From the NCBI RefSeq assembly GCF_031127875.1, contig NZ_JARXIA010000015.1:109823-173822 (forward strand): a DNA stretch of 64,000 nt. The letters run 5' to 3'. The position numbers and the translations under genes were made by a program. Every line of letters starts with the position of its first letter. The first letter of the stretch is position 1. The notes beneath the pieces were generated by a model. That model ran no database searches and was not told the origin of the DNA. It worked only from the letters and a program-made list of their open reading frames with translations. Source of the DNA: Pelagicoccus sp. SDUM812005 (lineage in GTDB: Bacteria; Verrucomicrobiota; Verrucomicrobiia; Opitutales; Opitutaceae). This document shows positions 25,490 to 35,800 of this stretch, piece after piece.

Positions 25490-27312
25490 GCTTGGACGGG
25501 GGCTTGAAGGGTTGCGGCGGGGCTCGGGCAAATGGCTTCGATGCCCTGCCGGATCTCCTTGATCTTGAAGGTCAGGCCATCGGTTTTGTTAAGGCTGCGA
25601 ATCGCAGGGTTGCAGTAGCGAGCCCGCAGCAAGGTGGCGAGCTGCCCGTATCCATAAAGTCCCTCGTCGTTCATCTCCACCACCAGGATATGTTCGTAGC
25701 GGGAAAAGATTTCGCCGAGGTCGTTCGGCAGAGGGTTGATGTAGCGGATCTGCAAATGGCCGATCTTGCGACCGCAGTCCCGCTCGCGAATCACCGTCTC
25801 GCGAATCGGCCCCCAGGTCGAACCCCAGCCCACTACCAGCACCTCTCCCTCCCTGTCTCCAAAAACCTGAGACGGGGGAAGCTCCGCCGCGATCTGCTGG
25901 ATCTTGGAGCGACGCTTCTTCATCATCTTCGCATGCATCTGCGGATTCGCGGAAGGATGTCCGGCCTCGTCGTGCTCGAGACCCGTCACCTGCGGAAAGA
26001 CGCCGCCTTCCACCCAGGTACCAGGCGGAGCGTGACGCGTGATCCGCTCCAGGTCGTAAGGCTTAAAATCCGCCGGGCGATCCTCCGTATCCAGACTCGG
26101 CTCGATCATCAAGGCATCGAGATCCGGCTCGTCAAAGGCCTCGATCCGCGATGCCAAAGACATGTCAGACAAAACGAATACAGGTACGCTAAACTTGCGG
26201 GCAAGCTGGCAAGCCTCCCGGGCGATGTAAAAACAGTCTTCCACGTTCTCCGCAGCCAACACCACCCGCGGGCAATCCCCGTGGCTGCCGTGGATCGCTT
26301 GCAGCAGGTCGCTCTGCTCCACGTTCGTCGGTAAGCCAGTGCTCGGCCCGCCGCGCTGGATGTTCACCACCACCAGCGGAATCTCCGCCATCGTCGCCCA
26401 ACCGAGCGCTTCCATCTTCAACGAGATGCCCGGACCGGAACTGCCCGTCACCGCCAGGCGGCCAGCGTAGGAAAAGCCGATCGCCATCGACACCGCTGCC
26501 AGCTCGTCCTCGGCCTGCACGAAAACCCCGCCGTATCGCGGCAACTGCTGGCGCAGCATTTCCATGATGGTAGACCAAGGCGTAATCGGATAGCCGGCTC
26601 CATGACGCACGCCGCCGGCAATCAACCCCAGCGTCAAGGCCGTGTTGCCGTCCATCGTTACCTGCGGCGGCCCCTCGCTCTCCTCCTCGCTCTGGAACGA
26701 GAAGTAGCGATCCAACACGTTGTCGATCGGATACGAAAAGCCCGCGTCGAAGGCTAGGTTCACGTTGCGGAGCACATCCTCCGCCTTGCCGCCAAAGCGC
26801 TCCTTGAAAATCTCCCGCAGCTTCCCCACGTCGAGCTTGAAGATCCGCGACAGCAGGCCAAGGGCGAACAGGTTCTTCCCCTTCTCGCGGCTCGAGCCGC
26901 CCAAAGCCTCAACCGTCAAAGCCGAAATCGGCACCCCTACCCGCACGAAGCGATGGTCGTCCTCCTCCAGCTTCACGTGGTCGGAATCGTAGAGCAACAC
27001 CCCGCCCTCCTTCAAGAAACCGATATGGTCCTCGTAGCTGTGCTGGTAGAAGGCCAGGAGAAAGTCCGCCTCGTCTCCCGCCGAGAGCACCTCTCCCGTG
27101 CCCATGCGAACCTGGAAAATCGACGGCCCGCCCGAAATCGTGGCCGGGATCGTCATGTAGGTCATGACTTCTTGGGCACTCCTGCCGGCGAGCCGGGCCA
27201 GAAATCCACCGATTGATTGAATGCCGTCTTGCGAGTTGCCCGCCAGACGAATGACTGCATCGCGAATCAACTCCTCGCGCGCAGGGATTGGGTTAGCTGA
27301 ATTGTGGGGCAT
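25486..27312 (-). CDS. korA: 2-oxoacid:ferredoxin oxidoreductase, fused gamma-alpha subunit
   Basis: A 608-residue KorA in which the gamma domain (about 1-190, with IRLAGNSQDGIQSIGGFLA) precedes the alpha domain (about 215-605). The alpha domain has NTALTLGLIAGGVRHGAGYP, the PITPWSTIME motif and TGSSGPGISLKMEALGWA. This fusion is standard for the two-subunit 2-oxoglutarate:ferredoxin oxidoreductase. It is co-transcribed with korB (4-nt overlap). The gene begins next to a 466-nt intergenic stretch and is divergent from a signalling gene. Confidence 0.92.
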   Translation of the reverse strand: MPHNSANPIPAREELIRDAVIRLAGNSQDGIQSIGGFLARLAGRSAQEVMTYMTIPATISGGPSIFQVRMGTGEVLSAGDEADFLLAFYQHSYEDHIGFLKEGGVLLYDSDHVKLEEDDHRFVRVGVPISALTVEALGGSSREKGKNLFALGLLSRIFKLDVGKLREIFKERFGGKAEDVLRNVNLAFDAGFSYPIDNVLDRYFSFQSEEESEGPPQVTMDGNTALTLGLIAGGVRHGAGYPITPWSTIMEMLRQQLPRYGGVFVQAEDELAAVSMAIGFSYAGRLAVTGSSGPGISLKMEALGWATMAEIPLVVVNIQRGGPSTGLPTNVEQSDLLQAIHGSHGDCPRVVLAAENVEDCFYIAREACQLARKFSVPVFVLSDMSLASRIEAFDEPDLDALMIEPSLDTEDRPADFKPYDLERITRHAPPGTWVEGGVFPQVTGLEHDEAGHPSANPQMHAKMMKKRRSKIQQIAAELPPSQVFGDREGEVLVVGWGSTWGPIRETVIRERDCGRKIGHLQIRYINPLPNDLGEIFSRYEHILVVEMNDEGLYGYGQLATLLRARYCNPAIRSLNKTDGLTFKIKEIRQGIEAICPSPAATLQAPVQA

Positions 27313-27778
27313 TTACGAGATGCAGAACTAACGCCGCCGCCTCCCAATAGTCAATCCGATGACGCTCAAAAGCGCGACGATTCTTAGGCCCTCCTCCCCC
27401 CGAAACCACCCGTCCGCACAATTGCACAAAATCGCCGCCAGCAAAACGACCGAAGAAAACGGATACACGCACCGCATTACGCGCTAAAAAGTACGCCGTT
27501 TCCGCAGAAGGTTGTTGACCTTAGGGCTGTAAACAACTTGTGAATAACTTTACCGTTTCCCCTCTAGAAAAGGGGACGGCTGCTAATTCACATTCGCGAG
27601 TGCCCTGTCGCGTCCCTCCACAACCTTCATCCTCTCCGCGCCGAGCCTCTTCGCTCGAAATTTCCAGTACCAAACCGCTTCAACATCCGTCCTCGAAATC
27701 CAACAAAATTCCCTCACTAGGCACCCACGCCAGACGCGCCTCTCCCCTGCCCCCACGCAGCGGTAAGAGCGCAACTTA
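27313..27778. other. Intergenic region between divergent genes
   Basis: This 466-nt stretch lies between the korA start (- strand) and the signalling gene start (+ strand) and must hold both promoters. Candidate -35 elements are TTGACT on the - strand (about 27353) and TTGACC on the + strand (about 27515), neither with a convincing -10. A 79-codon + strand frame ends at a TAATG junction with the next gene, but its residue content is Ser/Pro-rich and not protein-like. No repeat or RNA gene was seen. Confidence 0.4.
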
Positions 27779-29572
27779 ATGCCGCAAATCGAAAGCCAGC
27801 ATCCAGGTCAATTAAGCGATCCCCCAAGTCCCGAGGCAGATTCCCCCTCGGAGACCCTCTTCCTTCTCTCCATCTGCCGGGACGAGGACGATGCGGCCGC
27901 CCTGAGAGCTGACCTCAAACGCTCCGGACTCCGCCCCTACAAGATCCAGCGCTGCGTCCACCTCGACGACGCGATCCACCTTCTGCAGGTCTGCGGCTTC
28001 GACCTCGCCTTCGTCCGACTGGACGACTTCCAGGATCCCCACGCCGCCGTCCGGCTCATCCGCCAAAACGATCCCGAGCTCGCCCTCGTCTCCCTGACCT
28101 CGAACCGGCTGCTCAACTCCGAAGGCTTCCAGATGCCTGCAGGTATCGATGGCAACTGCCGGCTCGAAGACCTCTCCCCCACCCTCGTCTCCAGCCTCGT
28201 ATCCAGCATCCTCGAACAAAAACGAGAACGCCAGGAACGCCTGAGGCTCCGCCAGGAACTCAGCTTCGCCCTCGAAATCGGCGAACTCGGAACCTGGTCC
28301 CTCGACATCGAAACAGGACGCATCGCCCTGAGCGAACAAGCGAGCCTCGCCCTAGAAACCAGCTCCCCCCAGCAGATCCCCTTCCTGGACGACCTGCTGG
28401 AAACAGCGTATCCAAGCGACCAGGACAGCCTCAAGCGACAGTTCGACCTCTCCATCGAAACCCAAGGCGACCTGGAAGCCAGCTTCCGGCTCAATCGCGA
28501 CGGCCAGCCCGGCCCCAAGCTGAAAATTTCAGCCATCTACCGGCCCGGATGTCCCCGGACCAACCCCAGCCTCAAAGGATTCATCAAACGCGACGCCCAG
28601 TCCTCCGAAGAAATCCAATCCCGCATCGAGGCCGCCAACGAAGCCATTCGCAAAGCCCTCACCTTGCGCGACGACGCGATCGCTACCGCCCGGGAAGAAC
28701 TCGAGGCCCTGATGCAAAAGATTGGGGCCCCCGCTCCCACCGCGCCAGCTTCCCCTGCGGCTCAGGCTCCCCAGCCGGTCGAGCCCCCCCCGCTCCCTCA
28801 AACGCCTTCCGCAGTCGAAGCGAGCCGCTCCGACTCCGCCGGCCCAGAGCCCCTCGCGCAAGAGATCTCCCTCCCGGAGTCCGCATCCAACGCCCCCTCC
28901 GAGACCGAGCCTCGCGAAACTCACTCGCCAACGCAGCGCCCCGAGCTGGGCCCCCGCCCAGCCCCCGCGTCCGCCCCGCCTTCCACCGAAGAGGAAAGCC
29001 AAACCCTCGGCATCGACAAGTCCCTTGCCCTGCAGCAAGTGCTCAAGTCCATCACCCGCCAAAAGCAGGACGAGACGAGCAGCGCCTTCCCCTTCGACTT
29101 CTCCACCGAAACCATTTCCAACTACACCGAGCCCAATCCCCACAACGACGGCTTCATCGGGGCCGCCAAACGGCTGATCGATATCACCCAAAACGGCCAC
29201 GACATCGCCGTCACCCTCAGCGTCGACAACGACGGAGCCATCGAGAGCGAGCGCGAGCGCGACCTGCTCTTCGAAATTCTCAAGGAGCTGCTCACCAACG
29301 TCGTCAAACACGCCCGCGCCACCGAGTGCATCATCGCCCTCTTCCGCGACGAAGACGACTGGGTCCTCCAAGTCGAGGACGACGGCGTCGGGCTCGAGAA
29401 CAATCTCGTATCCATTTCCACCCCGCTCAACAAGATCGGCCTCTTCCGCATCCGCACCAAGCTCGCCCTCAAAGGCGGACAGCTGGACCTCACCCCCACC
29501 TTCCCAAAAGGCCTCATCGCCCGCGCCCGACTCCCCGTCACGCTCGTGAACCGCGGAGCCGAACGAGCCTAG
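27779..29572 (+). CDS. PAS-containing sensor protein with C-terminal HATPase domain and no phospho-acceptor His
   Basis: The 597-residue protein has four parts. A receiver-like fold (about 28-125, FLLSICRDEDD) lacks the phospho-Asp: LAFVRLDDF replaces it. A PAS fold follows (about 155-270, LEIGELGTWSLDIETG). Then comes a Pro/Ser/Glu-rich linker (about 315-410). Last is a NarX/DesK-like HATPase (about 480-595) with ELLTNVVKHARA and VEDDGVGLE. No HisKA_3 ELHD box precedes the ATPase domain, so it may not autophosphorylate on His. It could be an allosteric ATPase partner or a pseudo-kinase. It converges with the MFS gene, the two stops lying 1 nt apart. Confidence 0.7.
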   Translation: MPQIESQHPGQLSDPPSPEADSPSETLFLLSICRDEDDAAALRADLKRSGLRPYKIQRCVHLDDAIHLLQVCGFDLAFVRLDDFQDPHAAVRLIRQNDPELALVSLTSNRLLNSEGFQMPAGIDGNCRLEDLSPTLVSSLVSSILEQKRERQERLRLRQELSFALEIGELGTWSLDIETGRIALSEQASLALETSSPQQIPFLDDLLETAYPSDQDSLKRQFDLSIETQGDLEASFRLNRDGQPGPKLKISAIYRPGCPRTNPSLKGFIKRDAQSSEEIQSRIEAANEAIRKALTLRDDAIATAREELEALMQKIGAPAPTAPASPAAQAPQPVEPPPLPQTPSAVEASRSDSAGPEPLAQEISLPESASNAPSETEPRETHSPTQRPELGPRPAPASAPPSTEEESQTLGIDKSLALQQVLKSITRQKQDETSSAFPFDFSTETISNYTEPNPHNDGFIGAAKRLIDITQNGHDIAVTLSVDNDGAIESERERDLLFEILKELLTNVVKHARATECIIALFRDEDDWVLQVEDDGVGLENNLVSISTPLNKIGLFRIRTKLALKGGQLDLTPTFPKGLIARARLPVTLVNRGAERA

Positions 29573-29573
29573 C

Positions 29574-30935
29574 CTAGCCTCGCGCAAGCTTCCGCTGCGG
29601 ATTGTCCGCCCAATAGGAAGCCGCCGCCAAAACCGCCGCCAAAACCGCGGCTACCCCGTGCGCCCACGCATAGCTGCCCGCCCAGCTGCGAGCCAAGCTA
29701 AACGCCAAAGGCCCCACCGCGCTCCCGATCACGATCACGGAAACGAAAAAACCGCTGATCGCCCCGAGATGCTTCAGCCCGAAAAAGCGCGGCATGAAGA
29801 CGCCGCTCAAGGCCCCGAAGCAGCCGCCGCTCACTCCAAAACCAAGCGCCAAGGCCACCGGCAATGCCCCGCCCTGCAAGCCCACCAAGGCAAACGCCGC
29901 CAAGGCGTTGCCGAGCGCCATAAAAGCCAGCAAGTACTTCAAGCGGCATCGATCGCTAACCCAGCCCACCACCAAGCTCACCACTGCATTCAAGAAGGCG
30001 ATCGGCACGAACAGGTTCAACATTCCGCCTGCGTCCCTCCCCAAGTCGGTGGCCACGTCGATCACATGAAACGCGTATCCAGTAAAGTAGCACGACTGCA
30101 GGGCAAAGACCAAGCTGAACGCCCAAAACGAAAAGCTCCTCAAGGCTTCGCCCCGCGTGAACTCCTTCACCAGCTTGAACTCCGGATCCTCCGCCCGCTT
30201 CGCGTCGACCGGCTTGCCCGCATCCGCCTCCAATCCGCATTCGCCGGGATTGTCCCGGTACAGCAACCACGCCAGCCCGCAAAAGCCCGGAGCCAAAACC
30301 AAGGCCATCAGCCGCCAAGATTCCCGCCAACCGAAAGCTTCGATCATTTCGTTGAAGAGCTTCGGAGCCAAGGAGAAGCACACCGTCACCGCAATCCCGC
30401 CCACCGAAAAGATCTTTCCGCGATGAGCCACCCACCACTTCCCCACCATGTTGCGCGAGGTCATCATCACCAGCCCTTGCCCGAAGAAGCGGATCAAGAA
30501 AAAGCCGAGCACCAAGCTGCCCATCCGTATCCACAACTTCGATGCGTCGACTCCCGACACCGCCTCCACGCCCGTCGCGACCCCGTCCACCACGCTCATA
30601 TAAAGGAGCGACAAAGCCAAAGCCGCGCTCGCCCCCACGATCATGCGCCTCGCCCCCAGCCGATCGAACAAGCGCCCCGCGTACGGCAACAAGAAACCGC
30701 TCGCCGCCGTCCCCACGAAATACGCCGCGCTCACGCTCAAGCGACTCAATCCCAACGCCTCGATCAACTTCTCGTTGAAGACGTTTACCCCGATCGTCTG
30801 GCCCGGCACGCTCGCCACCATCCCCAGCGTTCCCACCACCGCGACGATCCAGCCATAGTGCACCGGCTGCCGCCCCGGCTGGAACGGTACCCCCACCGCA
30901 AAAGCGTTCTCTCCCAACTTCACTCTCCCACCCAT
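29574..30935 (-). CDS. Major facilitator superfamily transporter
   Basis: A 453-residue 12-helix MFS permease from the ATG at 30935, which follows a good GGAGGGG ribosome site; the frame is open upstream but not coding-like. The HYGWIVAVVGTLGM first helix, the GRLFDRLGARR loop between helices 2 and 3, and RGKIFSVGGIAV are typical of the oxalate/formate or monocarboxylate branch. It imports or exports a small organic anion; the identity is not known. It is divergent from the metal permease gene with 93 nt between starts. Confidence 0.85.
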   Translation of the reverse strand: MGGRVKLGENAFAVGVPFQPGRQPVHYGWIVAVVGTLGMVASVPGQTIGVNVFNEKLIEALGLSRLSVSAAYFVGTAASGFLLPYAGRLFDRLGARRMIVGASAALALSLLYMSVVDGVATGVEAVSGVDASKLWIRMGSLVLGFFLIRFFGQGLVMMTSRNMVGKWWVAHRGKIFSVGGIAVTVCFSLAPKLFNEMIEAFGWRESWRLMALVLAPGFCGLAWLLYRDNPGECGLEADAGKPVDAKRAEDPEFKLVKEFTRGEALRSFSFWAFSLVFALQSCYFTGYAFHVIDVATDLGRDAGGMLNLFVPIAFLNAVVSLVVGWVSDRCRLKYLLAFMALGNALAAFALVGLQGGALPVALALGFGVSGGCFGALSGVFMPRFFGLKHLGAISGFFVSVIVIGSAVGPLAFSLARSWAGSYAWAHGVAAVLAAVLAAASYWADNPQRKLARG

Positions 30936-31028
30936 GAGCCCCTCCGGCCGCAAACTCCACCCCAATTCCCATAAAAAACATTTCGCCAAACGCCCCTCCC
31001 ATTCGTAAAGCCACCTTACCGGAACGCT

Positions 31029-32303
31029 ATGGAAATTCTCAGCAAAATCGCCACCCACACTTGGGCCATGATCGCCGAGATGGGAGTCTACCTCATCCTA
31101 GGGCTCGCCATATCCGTCCTGCTGCACCGCTTCCTCCGCCAAGCATGGGTCGAACGGCTCATGGGCAAGCGCAAGCTCAGCTCCGTGATCTGGGGCAGCG
31201 TCGTCGGCGTCCCTATGCCCCTCTGCTCCTGCGGCGTCATCCCCGTCACCATGAGCCTGCGCTCCAAAGGAGCCAGTCGCGGCGCCACCGTCTCCTTCCT
31301 CACCTCCACCCCGCAAACCGGAGTCGACTCCTTCCTCGCCACCTACGGCATGCTCGGCCCCGTCTTCGCAGTCTATAAGATAATCGTCGCCTTCCTCTCC
31401 GGCATTCTGGTCGGGCTCGCCACGGACCTCTTCGTCAAAGACCTTCCTTCCCCTGCTCCCCAAACGTCCATTCCGAAACCGGCCCCCATCGCCCAGCAAC
31501 CCAACCTCAAGGAATCCTTCCGCTACGGCTTCTACACCATGCCAGGCGACCTCGCCTCCGCCCTCATCCTTGGCTTCGTCCTCGCCGGCCTCATCAGCGC
31601 CCTAGCCCCCGCCGACCTCCTCTCAAACATTCCCGGCGGAGCCCTCGCCGCCATCCTGCTCGCCACCCTCATCTCCGTCCCCTTCTACATCTGCTCCACC
31701 GGCTCCATCCCGCTCGCCCTCGCCCTCGTGCACAGCGGACTACCCATCAGCGCCGCCCTCGTCCTCCTCATCGCCGGCCCCGCCACTAACATCGCCACCA
31801 TCACCACCATGCGAAAGGTCCTCGGCGGACGCAGCGCCTTCATCTACGTCGGCGGCGTTATCCTCACCACCTGGCTCGCCGCCGCCGTCTACCATTTCTT
31901 CCTCGATACCGGGACCCTCGGCACCCACGCCATGTCGCACGAGATGGATCTACCGCTTTGGAAGCACCTCGGCGGGGCGCTCCTCCTCCTGCTGCTAGTC
32001 TTCCCTCACCTCCATCAAAAGCTGCGATCGCCCCAAACCGTCCCAAGCTGCTGCGACGGCGACTGCCACTCTTCAGAAACAACGGATTCCACCATGAGCA
32101 CCCTCACCCTCTCCATCCAAGGCATGAACTGCAGCCACTGCGAAAACTCCGTTCGCGACGGACTCAACAGCCTCCCCGGCATCGCGGTCCAATCCGTTGA
32201 CAAAAACAGCTCCACTGCCACCGTCCAATCCGAATCCTTCGACGAAGCCGCAGTCCGCGAAAAGATAGCTTCCCTCGGCTTCGACTACCAAGGCACCAAG
32301 TAG
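31029..32303 (+). CDS. SO_0444-type metal efflux permease fused to a C-terminal HMA domain
   Basis: A 424-residue protein. Residues 1-330 form the DUF318/ArsP-like permease with two Cys-containing repeat motifs, MPLCSCGVIP and PFYICSTGSIP, and GPATNIATI. A cytoplasmic CCDGDCH cysteine cluster follows at about 339-345. The last 70 residues are a heavy-metal-associated (HMA) domain with GMNCSHCENSV. Members are annotated as Cu/Zn efflux transporters. The CxxC domain would hand Cu(I)/Zn(II) to the pore cysteines. HMA proteins are often separate; here the domain is fused. No metalloregulator gene is adjacent. Confidence 0.85.
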   Translation: MEILSKIATHTWAMIAEMGVYLILGLAISVLLHRFLRQAWVERLMGKRKLSSVIWGSVVGVPMPLCSCGVIPVTMSLRSKGASRGATVSFLTSTPQTGVDSFLATYGMLGPVFAVYKIIVAFLSGILVGLATDLFVKDLPSPAPQTSIPKPAPIAQQPNLKESFRYGFYTMPGDLASALILGFVLAGLISALAPADLLSNIPGGALAAILLATLISVPFYICSTGSIPLALALVHSGLPISAALVLLIAGPATNIATITTMRKVLGGRSAFIYVGGVILTTWLAAAVYHFFLDTGTLGTHAMSHEMDLPLWKHLGGALLLLLLVFPHLHQKLRSPQTVPSCCDGDCHSSETTDSTMSTLTLSIQGMNCSHCENSVRDGLNSLPGIAVQSVDKNSSTATVQSESFDEAAVREKIASLGFDYQGTK

Positions 32304-32317
32304 CAGCCACTCACGCC

Positions 32318-32740
32318 ATGCGCTACCTCGCCACCTTCCTTTGCCTCCTCGCGGTCCACGCGGCCCAGCTCCTCGCCACGCCCATCACCTCCCTCGACCA
32401 AGAGGAGAGCCAGCTGGCTGCCCACCTGCAAACGCCCGAAACCCTAGTCCTCACCGTCCGCAGTCCCTCCGACCTGGCCGAAGCGCAGCGACTGCTCACC
32501 CTCGCCGCCTCCCGCGAACTTCCCAGCCTCGTCCTCGTCGTCCTGCCCGACTCGCTCCCCGAAGCCATTGCCATCCGCCGGGCCGCTCGACGCTTCTTCA
32601 CCTCAGACTTCAGCCGCCCCCGCACTCACTTCATCAAAGCCGAAGACCACCCGTATCCAGAATTCAAGGCCCTCCTGCTATCCCCCATCGAACCCGCCCC
32701 CCTTTTCGCTTCCCAAATCTTCCCAACTGAGCTCCCCTAA
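32318..32740 (+). CDS. Small uncharacterised exported protein
   Basis: A 140-residue protein with a clear signal peptide (MRYLATFLCLLAVHAAQLLA) and 14 nt of spacing after the metal permease gene. The mature part has alternating strands and helices (TLVLTVRSPSDL, LPSLVLVVLPDSLPEA) but no motif I recognise. Its stop codon (TAA, 32738-32740) is in the same frame as the helicase gene that follows, and that frame then remains open into the helicase. It is probably co-transcribed with the permease. Confidence 0.55.
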   Translation: MRYLATFLCLLAVHAAQLLATPITSLDQEESQLAAHLQTPETLVLTVRSPSDLAEAQRLLTLAASRELPSLVLVVLPDSLPEAIAIRRAARRFFTSDFSRPRTHFIKAEDHPYPEFKALLLSPIEPAPLFASQIFPTELP

Positions 32741-32803
32741 TCCTGCCGACCTCCCAGCGACCGCTCGAACCTTTCCGTCACCATTCGCTCTTCACCCTCC
32801 ACC

Positions 32804-35800
32804 ATTCCTCTCCCCATCCAATACCCGCCGGAACTCCCCATTTCCCAGCGGCGAGACGAGATCGTATCCGCAATCCAAGCGCACCAGACCATCGTCCTCA
32901 CCGGCGAAACTGGATCCGGAAAAACCACCCAAATCCCCAAGATGTGCCTCGACGCCGGACTCGGCAGCAAAGGACGCATCGCCTGCACCCAACCCCGCCG
33001 CGTTGCAGCCCTCTCCGTAGCCAAACGCGTCGCCGAAGAGCTCAAGGTCGACTTCGGAAAGGAAGTCGGCGCCAAAATCCGCTTCACCGACCAGACCTCC
33101 AAGCAGACTCGCGTCAAGTTCATGACGGACGGCATGCTGCTCACCGAGATCCATGGCGACCCGCTCATGCGAGACTACGAGGCCGTCATCATCGACGAAG
33201 CCCACGAGCGCTCCCTCAACATCGACTTCCTGCTCGGACACCTCAACCAGCTCCGGGCCCGCCGACCCGACCTTAAAATAATCATCACCTCGGCCACCAT
33301 CGACACCGAGAAATTCTCCGCCGCCTTCGACCACGCTCCCATCATCGAAGTCTCCGGCCGCGTCTACCCCGTCGATATCATCTACACCCCCCTCGACGAA
33401 CTGCTCGAAGACTCAGGCGACTTCACCTACATCGAAGGAATCGCCGAATCCGCAAAACGGATACAAGACGAATTCGGCTCTGGCGACATCCTCGCCTTCC
33501 TCCCCACCGAAAAGGACATCCGCGAAGCCATGGACCTGCTCGAGTCCCGCTTCAGCCGACGTATGGAAATCATCCCCTGCTTCGGTCGCCTCTCCAACGC
33601 CGACCAACAACGCATCTTCCAAAGCTCCCCCAAGCGAAAGCTCATCCTCGCGACCAACATCGCCGAGACCTCCCTCACCATCCCCGGCATCCGCTTCGTC
33701 ATCGACACCGGCCTCGCCCGCATTTCCCGCTACAACCCCCGCGGCCGCACCAAACGCCTCCCCATCGCGAAGGTCTCCCAATCCTCCGCCAACCAACGCT
33801 CCGGCCGCTGCGGACGCGTCGCCGACGGCATCTGCATCCGACTGTATTCGGAAAAAGACTACCTCTCGCGCCCCGTCTACTCCATCCCGGAAATCCAACG
33901 TTCCAACCTCGCCGACGTCATCCTGCGCATGACCGCCTCCCACCTCGGAAACGTCGAAACCTTCCCCTTCATCGATCCCCCCGCCCCAGCCGCCATCACC
34001 GCTGGCTACCAGCTCCTCGAAGAACTCGGAGCCTTCAAAGGTCGGAGCGACCTCGGTCGCGCAACCCAACCCGATCAAAACACACCCCGCACTCTCACTC
34101 CCCTCGGCCAAAAGCTCTCCCGCCTCCCCGCCGACCCCACCGTGGGCCGCATGCTGCTCGAAGCCGAACGCCACGGCGTCACCCACGAAGTCCTCGTCAT
34201 CGCCGCCGCCCTCTCCATCCAAGACCCGCGCGAGCGGCCCATGGACAAAGAAGCCGCCGCCCGCCAAGCCCACGCCCAGTTCGACCACCCCCAGTCCGAC
34301 TTCCTCGCCCTCCTCAACATCTGGGAAGCCCTGCACGACAACTTCGAAAAGCTCTCCCAGTCCCGCCTCCGCAAGTTCTGCAAGCAAAACTTCCTCAACT
34401 ACCTGCGCATCCGCGAGTGGCGCGACATCTACCAACAACTGGAACGCTCCCTCCCCAAACGCAAACGAGGGACCGACACCCCAGCTGCCCACCGCACAGG
34501 ATCTCCCTCCTCCGAGCTCGACCGCGACAGCGCCCGCTACTACGCCATCCACGCCTGCCTGCTCACCGGCCTGCTCGCCAACGTAGGCCGGCGCGAAGAG
34601 ACCAACCTCTACCTCTGCTCCGCCAACCGCAAGCCCCTCATCTTCCCAGGCTCCTCCCTCTTCATCCGGCAGCCCCGCGACAAAAAAACGGGCAAACGTA
34701 AAGACCCCGGTACCGAAAGCGGAAAGAAAAAGCGCAAAAGCCCTGAGTGGATCCTCTCCGCCGAAATCGTCGAAACGAACCGCCTCTACGCCCGCACCGT
34801 CGCCGCCATCGATCCCCGCTGGATCCTCGAAGTCGGCCGCCACATCGTCGCCCACTCCTACTCCGACCCAGAATTTCTCCCCGACCAAGGACGTGTCGTC
34901 GCCAGAGAATCGATACGCATCCACGGCCTCGAAATCCAAAACAAGCAGGTCAGCTACCTCAAGGTCGACCCCGCCAAAGCCACCGAGATCTTCATCCGGG
35001 AAGCCCTGCTCAACGAAGACTACGAAGCCCCCGCCAACTGGACCTTCCTCGAGCAAAACCGCCGCCTCATTTCCCGTATCCAAAACGCCCAGACAGTCAT
35101 CTCCGTGGCCCATTGGATGGGAGTCGAAGAAGCCGCCTTCCAGTTCTACCAAAAACGCCTCAAAAACGTCGCCTCCAACGCCGACCTCAACCGCTACCTC
35201 AAGAACAAGGTAGGGCTCGACGGCCCGGCGAGCCGCAATGCAGGATCCCCCGAAACACTGCTCATGAGCGAGGTCGATCTCACCGCCTCCGAGGACGCAG
35301 CCATCGACCTTTCCCTCTTCCCCGAGACCGTGGAGCTAGGCAACTCCGCCCTCCCCATCGAATACCAGTACAAGCACGGCCACGAAAAAGACGGCGTCAC
35401 CCTACGACTCCCCTACAGCAAAGCGAAATCCATCAACAACGTCCTTCTCGACTGGCTCATCCCCGGCCACCTCGAGCCCAAGATCCACGCCCTGCTCAAA
35501 GCCCTGCCCAAACACCTCCGGCAGCGCCTCATCCCGCTCGCCGAAACCGCCAAGACCATCGCCACCCAGATCCGCCCCACCGGCGACACCCTCATCGCCT
35601 CCCTGCAAAACCACCTCAAGGAAGCGTATTCACTCGAAACCTACGCCAGCGACTGGGACGAATCCGCCATCCCCGAACACCTCCGAGCCCGCATCGAGGT
35701 GCACGACAAAAAAGGCCAAACCATCGCCGAAGCCCGCGACGCCCAAAGCCTCCACCAAAAGCTCGAAGCCAAACAAGCCGAACTCAGCGCCACCCAAGCC

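Noticed and set aside
27540..27779. 79-codon frame ending in TAATG with the next gene
   Set aside because: Junction is suggestive of coupling, but the peptide is Ser/Pro/Arg-rich with no recognisable structure and no ribosome site.
33413..35152. Long - strand frame inside the helicase gene
   Set aside because: It is antisense to well-conserved helicase motifs and shows Gly/Val/Glu low complexity.
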